From the NCBI GenBank assembly GCA_937896695.1, contig CALBOT010000070.1:1-10813 (forward strand): a stretch of DNA of 10,813 bases. Direction: 5' to 3'. A program made the position numbers and the translations under genes. The stretch comes from an uncultured Candidatus Nitrosopelagicus sp. (lineage in GTDB: Archaea; Thermoproteota; Nitrososphaeria; Nitrososphaerales; Nitrosopumilaceae). Every line of letters begins with the position of its first letter. Positions within the stretch are counted from its first letter, which is position 1. Below the pieces are notes generated by a model. That model was not told the DNA's origin. It ran no database searches and worked only from the letters and a program-made list of their open reading frames with translations. Positions 6,253 through 10,813 of this stretch are shown in pieces.

Positions 6253-6588
6253 ATGTCACAAACAGAACTTGCGTTAGATGTTATTAGAAAAAAAGTTTTT
6301 TTCCACAATTCTGTAGATGTCTGGATATCTGCTTGTGAGGAAAAAAAAATTGAATGGAACAACACTGAAAGCTATAAAAAATTTATTTCATATTTATTAA
6401 AAAACAATTTACAACTCAAGGCATTCAACTTATGTGCTCATGAAGCTGGTGCAGTTGAAGAAGAAAAAACAAAATTTACTGAATTATTAGCTGAAGAAAA
6501 AAATACTAATCCAAATGCAGCTACTTATACAATCAAATTAAACGATTCATCAATTGATCTGATTCGAAAGTTTAGTCTTTCTGAATAA
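6253..6588 (+). CDS. All-helical hypothetical protein
   Basis: A 111-residue soluble protein with a predicted helical profile, aromatic positions near the N-terminus (VFFHNSVDVWISACEEKKIEW), a basic middle (KKFISYLLKNNLQLKAF), an acidic segment (AVEEEKTKF, LLAEEKN) and a final short helix. C28 and C61 are isolated and do not form a metal motif. ATG 6253 follows the zinc-ribbon stop by 9 bp. agga at 6242-6245, spanning that stop, is a weak Shine-Dalgarno-like element 7 nt before the ATG, which suits an internal operon gene. No promoter of its own is seen. It converges on dppC with a 1-bp gap. The family is not recognised; co-transcription with the membrane zinc-ribbon protein is the only functional clue. 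Confidence 0.8.
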   Translation: MSQTELALDVIRKKVFFHNSVDVWISACEEKKIEWNNTESYKKFISYLLKNNLQLKAFNLCAHEAGAVEEEKTKFTELLAEEKNTNPNAATYTIKLNDSSIDLIRKFSLSE

Positions 6589-6589
6589 C

Positions 6590-7951
6590 TTAACGTTTCA
6601 ACTTTGGATTAACTATCGCATCTAATGCATTTCCAATAAAAACAAATGCTAATCCTGTAATTGCTATCAAAATTCCTGGAGGAACAATCCACCACCAAAA
6701 CCCTTGTGCTGCTGCACCATATGTATTTGCATCATGTAAAATCTGTCCCCATGTAGGAAATGAAGGATCACCTAATCCAAGAAAACTCAATCCTGCTTCT
6801 GTGGTAATTGCTGCAGGTACTGAAATTGCTATACTTGCAAATGCATATGGTAATAATTGAGGTAGAATATGTCTGAAAATTATTTTTGAATCTTTTTGAC
6901 CCATTATCTTTGCTGCTTCGATGTATTGTCTGGTTTTGATTTGTAATGACATACTCCGTGAAACTTTTGCAATGCCTACCCAACTAAAAATCATGAGAAA
7001 ACCTATCATCAAGAAAATGCTGTTACTGATGGTAACAGCTAGAATAATTAAAAATGGCAGTGCGGGCAATGCATAAATGACATCATTAAATCTCATCATA
7101 ATTTCATCTGTTTTTTTACCTCTGTATCCAGAATAAACTCCATAAACTAATCCTACTACAACTGAACCTATTGATACTGAAATACCAATGAATAATGCTA
7201 GAGGTGTGCCCCAAAGTAATCCTATTGCTAAATCTCTACGAAGTTCATCTGTTCCCATCAATCCGTATGCTTTGCCCCCTAAAACCAACTTTGATTCTAA
7301 AACTTCTATAGGTTTTTCTGTTCCATAAGTATCGACGACGAAAATATAATTTCCTTTTTGTATTTCATTTTCTTGTAATTTTGAAAATATTATTTCTGTA
7401 GTGCCCGACAAAAAGTCAAACTGAAAATCATCTTTGTACATGTTAAGATTTTTTTTAATCATGCTATCTGTTGAAAAATATCTTTGATTATGAATCGTAT
7501 CTGAATCTGAATGTGGCAGTGACGTGGATAATAATTCTAAGGTAATCCCATCTGGACGAATGACTTTGATCTGAACAAGATGTGAATCTGAATATTTTGT
7601 CTTCATCTCTATAATGAAATCACTTGGAAAGTCATCATATTCAAAAAAGACTCCAAATTGCTGCGAAGTAAGAAAAATTCCATTTTCTTGTGACTGAAAA
7701 ATTTCTGGCTCTAGGATTTTATGCTCTGGAATTTTTTCTGAAGATAAGAAATTCACCCAACTTGGCACTGACGTCTTTGGATATGAAATCCATTTTTCAG
7801 GATTATTCCATTCTTGAAATGTTGATGCTGGAATTGCAGATATTGTTATTATTGAAACTAGAATCAATCCTGAAAGAATAAAAATTCCTGTTAGTCCTAA
7901 TTTGCTTTTCAGAAATTCTGACTTAATTTCTTGTGTTGATACACTACTCAA
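6590..7951 (-). CDS. DppC/OppC-type ABC transporter permease with large extracytoplasmic insert
   Basis: A 453-residue inner-membrane subunit of a peptide/nickel-type ABC importer. A first transmembrane helix is at about 20-41. Residues 42-230 form a hydrophilic, strand-rich region that must lie outside the cell membrane. The standard permease core follows: MGTDELRRD (232-240, the family's GTD..GRD element), five further hydrophobic segments, and the EAA loop (EAAKIMGQKDSKIIFRHILP, 345-364), which docks on the ATPase. LSFLGLGDPSFPTWG (388-402) is also typical of DppC. Usual family length is about 280-310, so the insert adds roughly 140-150 residues. The start is a TTG whose last two bases and following A form the upstream gene's TGA (TTGA), so translation is coupled to dppB. 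The substrate is not evident; peptides are the default inference. Confidence 0.92.
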   Translation of the reverse strand: MSSVSTQEIKSEFLKSKLGLTGIFILSGLILVSIITISAIPASTFQEWNNPEKWISYPKTSVPSWVNFLSSEKIPEHKILEPEIFQSQENGIFLTSQQFGVFFEYDDFPSDFIIEMKTKYSDSHLVQIKVIRPDGITLELLSTSLPHSDSDTIHNQRYFSTDSMIKKNLNMYKDDFQFDFLSGTTEIIFSKLQENEIQKGNYIFVVDTYGTEKPIEVLESKLVLGGKAYGLMGTDELRRDLAIGLLWGTPLALFIGISVSIGSVVVGLVYGVYSGYRGKKTDEIMMRFNDVIYALPALPFLIILAVTISNSIFLMIGFLMIFSWVGIAKVSRSMSLQIKTRQYIEAAKIMGQKDSKIIFRHILPQLLPYAFASIAISVPAAITTEAGLSFLGLGDPSFPTWGQILHDANTYGAAAQGFWWWIVPPGILIAITGLAFVFIGNALDAIVNPKLKR

Positions 7952-9003
7952 TTTGCAGTCCTCACTCTTGGATCAAAATAACCGTACAGTAAATCTGCGA
8001 TAAATATGCTCACCAAAAACAATACTGTCAAAATGTATGTTGAACCAATGATGACAGGCAAATCCATTACACTAATGGCTTCAAAATATAATCTTCCCAT
8101 TCCCGGCCAATCAAACACAGCTTCTGTAATTATTGCACCCCCTAATGAGCCAGATAAACTCAGTGCAAGTATTGTCACAATTGGAGGCGCTGCATTTCTT
8201 AATGCATGACTATAAACTATTTTTTTTCTACTAATTCCAATTGTTTTTTTTGCAGATATGAAATCCTCTTGCATTATGCCCACCATAAAATTTCTTACAA
8301 GATATGCCCATGCACCAAATCCAATCAAAACAATTGTTATTACAGGTAATGCCATATGGTACAATAACGCCAAAAAGTAACCTGGGTCATCCGGTTCAAT
8401 ACTTGGTGTTGCTCTTGCAGGAAAGATCTGGTACACGAAAGCAAATACAAATATCATTAGCATACCAATCCACCAAACTGGAAAACTACTGCTAATTACT
8501 GCAAATGTCGATGTAATTCTATCTGTTTTAGAACCAATTTTGTTACTTGATGCAGCACCCAAAACAATTCCTATAATTGAAATGATTATTGTGGCTGTAG
8601 TAAACAACAAAATTGTTTTTGGCATCTTTTCAAAAATAATTTCTCCTACGTTTGATGATCCTGAATCACTTGTCAAAAATGTAGCATTACCAAAATCCAA
8701 AATTAAAATTTTATACATTGTATATCCAAGTCTTTGTGGAGAATACCATGGCGTATCAAGCCCCAGTGTTTCAATTCTTTCGTCAATCTTCTGTTGAACA
8801 AATTTTTCAAAATCTTCTGGATTGTTAAATCCTTGAGCTATGGTTGTATTTTCTGTAATTTCTGCTCTCACTTGGTATATGACCCCCTGCTTTAGAATTG
8901 TATCCATATTCGAACCGACAAGTGAAATTGTAAGCAATAATGTAATCATTAAAACTCCGAACATAGTCAATCCTCTTGTGACCAGATATCGTTTCAAGCC
9001 CAT
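7948..9003 (-). CDS. DppB/OppB-type ABC transporter permease
   Basis: A 351-residue partner permease. TM1 is at about 12-30 after MGLKRYLVTR, which matches the short basic N-terminus usual for DppB. A roughly 95-residue extracytoplasmic loop comes next, then five membrane helices. The EAA-type loop is at about 246-271 (EDFISAKKTIGISRKKI, HALRNA). The signatures EAVFDWPGMGRL (294-305) and DPRVR (344-348) are characteristic of the family. I set the start at ATG 9003 rather than ATG 9054: a TATA element is centred 26 nt before 9003, and the 17 extra residues from 9054 are polar and not family-like. It forms an operon with dppC through a 4-bp TTGA overlap. No gene for DppD/F ATPases or a substrate-binding protein lies nearby, so the pair must recruit subunits encoded elsewhere or is incomplete. 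Confidence 0.9.
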   Translation of the reverse strand: MGLKRYLVTRGLTMFGVLMITLLLTISLVGSNMDTILKQGVIYQVRAEITENTTIAQGFNNPEDFEKFVQQKIDERIETLGLDTPWYSPQRLGYTMYKILILDFGNATFLTSDSGSSNVGEIIFEKMPKTILLFTTATIIISIIGIVLGAASSNKIGSKTDRITSTFAVISSSFPVWWIGMLMIFVFAFVYQIFPARATPSIEPDDPGYFLALLYHMALPVITIVLIGFGAWAYLVRNFMVGIMQEDFISAKKTIGISRKKIVYSHALRNAAPPIVTILALSLSGSLGGAIITEAVFDWPGMGRLYFEAISVMDLPVIIGSTYILTVLFLVSIFIADLLYGYFDPRVRTAN

Positions 9004-9024
9004 ACTCAAATTATCATTATTTAC

Positions 9025-9033
9025 TTTATAATA
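9025..9033 (-). promoter_or_regulatory. TATA element for the dppBC-like operon
   Basis: On the minus strand, tattataaa at 9033-9025 is centred about 26 nt before ATG 9003. It lies inside the extension that would be coding if the more upstream ATG 9054 were used, and is the main reason for choosing 9003. Confidence 0.6.
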
Positions 9034-9065
9034 GATCTGAGATTTTTGGTACATTTGCCAAATAA

Positions 9066-9075
9066 CTTAAAAACC
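9066..9075 (+). promoter_or_regulatory. TATA element for the HD-domain gene
   Basis: cttaaaaacc at 9066-9075 is centred about 25 nt before ATG 9095. Together with the minus-strand element at 9025-9033, it shows that the 91-bp divergent gap holds two separate back-to-back promoters, unlike the shared box at 4129-4138. Confidence 0.5.
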
Positions 9076-9094
9076 CAATTCTGTCGTCTAACAC

Positions 9095-10411
9095 ATGCAA
9101 GAATTTGCAAATTCGCCCTCATTGAGGAATGCAATATTTGACCTACTCTCTTCTGTAAATCTTGCAACTGATGAAAATGTAAAATTGTTAGATTACACAA
9201 TACAATTATTCAAAAATAATGGATTGTTCAGTGATTATTATGGATATCATAATGTTGATCATGAACTTGAAGTAACGTATGTTACTTTACTTTCTGGAAT
9301 ACATTCTTTTGAAGAAAATTATCTCTCTAAATCTGATCTAAACTATCTATTTGCATCTGCATTGTTACATGATTTTGATCCTGATAAATCAATGGACAAA
9401 CCTCATGAAAAAAATGTCATACGTTTCATCTCAAAAGATCAAAACATCCAAAAACTTCTTGCTAATGCAAATTTGGACCAGAATATAATATGTGCCATAA
9501 TATCTAGAACTGTTTATCCATGGACTGGAGATATAATCACTAACACTGAAAAATTAATTCAAAACTATTTCTTAAACTCTGAAATAAAAAACAATAAAGA
9601 AAGACAAAAACATTTTAAAGATTTAGGACATTTTCTATCGGTTTCTGACAGAATTGGTGGTTATTCACTAGGTGATTTTCAAAAAGCAATGGAAATGTCA
9701 AAAATGAATGCACATTCATCAGGTTGGCACCCAGCCTTCATCGTTCGACGTTCTGTTGTATTCTTTGAAGATATGCTAAATAATGAACCTGATATGTGTC
9801 AGAGGGTCTTAAATGGACTGCCAAAACACATGCGAAAAAATTTCTTAGATAACATTGTTGGTTTTATGAAACTTCGTCAAGAAGAAATCCAGATTTATAA
9901 TCAATTTGTTTATGACGGTTTGCCATTAGTTCCTTGTATTCAGAAAAACACACTTTCAGAAGATGTTTTGGATAAACTTTTAGTAATTTATCGGGAATTA
10001 CCAAAACCATTGCAATTCACTCGTGATGATTTTATTGAGTCTATACATGATCCTGAAACAATTCTTAACATGCTTAGAATTGGAGACTCAAATGGTAAAA
10101 TCATTGGATTTGCTAAAGGTGGACCGCTAGAAAAATATAATTTTGATTTAGATTTTGAAGATCGAAATCGCGGTAAAAATAATACTGTTTTCCTTGAACC
10201 TGTGGCAATAAAAAATGGATATTGGGGATTTCATGGAGGAAGAGAGCTGAGACAATTGTTCATGATGCAGGTGCAGTCAAAAGGTTACAAGTTTATGACC
10301 AGTTTTGCAATGCGTAATGTAATAGATGAAAGAAAAGAAAATGACAAGAATGTTGTTTTTGTTAAAAAATTTGACCCTGAACGATGGGATTATTTCCGAG
10401 TAACACTATAG
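9095..10411 (+). CDS. HD-domain phosphohydrolase-like protein with GNAT-like C-terminal region
   Basis: A 438-residue cytoplasmic protein. The N-terminal part has the HD superfamily metal site in the arrangement seen in cyclic-nucleotide phosphodiesterases: YHNVDHELEV (H52 as candidate proton donor, H56 as metal ligand), H92-D93 in ALLHDFDPD, and D185 in VSDRIGG. This predicts a metal-dependent phosphohydrolase, but the substrate is unknown. Residues about 290-438 look like a degenerate GNAT acetyltransferase fold: GKIIGFAKGG (beta strands), a VFLEPVAIKNGYWGFHGGRE segment where the acetyl-CoA loop would be, a helix LRQLFMMQVQSKGYK, and a terminal strand WDYFRVTL. The usual Q/RxxGxG/A pyrophosphate loop is not clearly conserved. 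ATG 9095 has a TATA element 25 nt upstream. A TPR gene follows after 6 bp. The HD call is strong; the GNAT call is tentative. Confidence 0.85.
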   Translation: MQEFANSPSLRNAIFDLLSSVNLATDENVKLLDYTIQLFKNNGLFSDYYGYHNVDHELEVTYVTLLSGIHSFEENYLSKSDLNYLFASALLHDFDPDKSMDKPHEKNVIRFISKDQNIQKLLANANLDQNIICAIISRTVYPWTGDIITNTEKLIQNYFLNSEIKNNKERQKHFKDLGHFLSVSDRIGGYSLGDFQKAMEMSKMNAHSSGWHPAFIVRRSVVFFEDMLNNEPDMCQRVLNGLPKHMRKNFLDNIVGFMKLRQEEIQIYNQFVYDGLPLVPCIQKNTLSEDVLDKLLVIYRELPKPLQFTRDDFIESIHDPETILNMLRIGDSNGKIIGFAKGGPLEKYNFDLDFEDRNRGKNNTVFLEPVAIKNGYWGFHGGRELRQLFMMQVQSKGYKFMTSFAMRNVIDERKENDKNVVFVKKFDPERWDYFRVTL

Positions 10412-10417
10412 ATATTT

Positions 10418-10645
10418 GTGAACGAATTAGACACTCTAACCAAAAACGGCATTAAAAACATTCAAGATGGAAATTTTGAAGATGCCTTAAGCTTCTTTGA
10501 ACAGGCATTACTTCTAAAACCTGATGATCCTGATTTGTGGAATAACAAGGGTATTGCATTAAGAAGTTTGGGAAGATACGATGAAGCATCAGACTGTTAC
10601 AACAAGTCTCTTGAGTTAGATCCTAGGGATCGTGCTTCATCTTAA
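10418..10645 (+). CDS. Short tetratricopeptide-repeat (TPR) protein
   Basis: A 75-residue protein made of two consecutive 34-residue TPR units. The first spans about residues 7-40 (GIKNIQDGNFEDALSFFEQA...LKPDDP) and the second about 41-74 (WNNKGIALRSLGRYDEASDC, then YNKSLELDPRD). The TPR consensus positions W4, G8, Y11, A20, F24, A27 and P32 are largely present. TPR pairs form concave protein-binding surfaces, so an adaptor role is likely. The GTG start lies 6 bp after the HD-gene stop and no promoter intervenes, so the two are probably one operon. The TAA overlaps the stop codon of the opposing gene (ttaa at 10642-10645). It is far shorter than most TPR proteins but ends cleanly at a repeat boundary, so it need not be a fragment. 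Confidence 0.85.
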   Translation: MNELDTLTKNGIKNIQDGNFEDALSFFEQALLLKPDDPDLWNNKGIALRSLGRYDEASDCYNKSLELDPRDRASS

Positions 10646-10813
10646 ATCTGATTTTGCTTTTTCTTGCCATAAAATATCATAAAAAATCCAATCCCAATTA
10701 CTGCCAATGAAAGTTTTTCTGCAGTTATGTCTGATGATATAAAATATCTTGCAACAAATTCGGGTCCCCAAATTACTAAATTTTGTAATGGAATTATTAT
10801 CCCACTAATGAAA
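10642..10813 (-). CDS. 3' end of a membrane protein gene (5' part outside window)
   Basis: On the minus strand, the frame read from 10812 is open to a TAA at 10644-10642, giving 56 visible residues. They include FISGIIIPLQNLVIW, a short polar loop (FVARYFISSDITAEKL), a hydrophobic helix (LSLAVIGIGFFMIFYG) and a basic cytoplasmic tail, KKKQNQI. The pattern is the C-terminus of an integral membrane protein ending inside the cell. The start lies beyond the window. It converges on the TPR gene with overlapping stop codons. The lysine-rich tail creates a T-rich stretch on the other strand just past the TPR stop. The family is not recognised. Confidence 0.65.
   Translation of the reverse strand, partial: FISGIIIPLQNLVIWGPEFVARYFISSDITAEKLSLAVIGIGFFMIFYGKKKQNQI

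Noticed and set aside
8540..8797. Plus-strand open frame of 85 codons inside the DppB gene
   Set aside because: Antisense shadow of membrane-protein codons; no TATA or plausible start context.
9004..9054. ATG 9054 as start of the DppB-like gene
   Set aside because: The best minus-strand TATA element (9025-9033) would lie inside this extension, and the 17 added residues are polar and unlike the family N-terminus.
1..10813. tRNA, rRNA, CRISPR, insertion sequence or prophage genes
   Set aside because: No cloverleaf sequence, spaced direct repeats, transposase or integrase motif, or terminal inverted repeats were seen on either strand.

Overview
This AT-rich window (roughly one third G+C by eye) looks like chromosome from an ammonia-oxidising archaeon of the Thaumarchaeota/Nitrososphaerota, most like Nitrosopumilus. 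The case rests on several signs. TATA elements (TTTAWATA-like) sit about 25-28 nt before start codons with no Shine-Dalgarno sequence, which is the leaderless-transcript pattern. GTG and TTG starts are used. Short archaeal genes are packed tightly. The coding sequence is rich in Lys, Ile, Asn and Ser. The assignment is inference from composition and gene style; no rRNA or amo gene is present to confirm it.

Layout. 1-261 is the 3' end of a charged, probably helical protein gene. 307-618 is a DUF3892-like protein. 651-3146 is a complete M1 zinc aminopeptidase of the tricorn-factor F2/F3 type, followed with no gap by a small membrane-anchored protein (3147-3551). 3591-3683 is a probable 30-residue single-span membrane protein. 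It converges, with overlapping stop codons, on an SRPBCC-fold protein (3680-4105, minus). The SRPBCC gene is divergent from a coiled-coil gene (4160-5458), and one near-palindromic TATA box appears to serve both. The coiled-coil gene overlaps by 4 bp a JAMM/MPN+ metalloprotease gene (5455-5853). Next come a two-span membrane protein with a cytoplasmic zinc ribbon (5911-6243) and an all-helical hypothetical (6253-6588). 6590-9003 (minus) encodes a Dpp/Opp-type ABC permease pair, DppB then DppC, with no ATPase or binding protein beside it. DppC carries an unusually large extracytoplasmic insert. Divergent from it is an HD-domain protein with a C-terminal GNAT-like region (9095-10411), then a two-repeat TPR protein (10418-10645). 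The window ends in the 3' part of a minus-strand membrane protein gene (10642-10813).

How the genes may work together. Peptide handling recurs: an M1 aminopeptidase, a peptide-type ABC permease pair and a JAMM protease. They lie in separate transcription units, so a shared pathway is only a hypothesis. The best-supported local partnership is coiled-coil plus JAMM protease, because of the ATGA overlap. The HD-GNAT and TPR genes, 6 bp apart, form a second probable operon. No mobile element, CRISPR array, tRNA or rRNA was seen. Every non-coding stretch is shorter than 100 bp and is largely accounted for by promoters.
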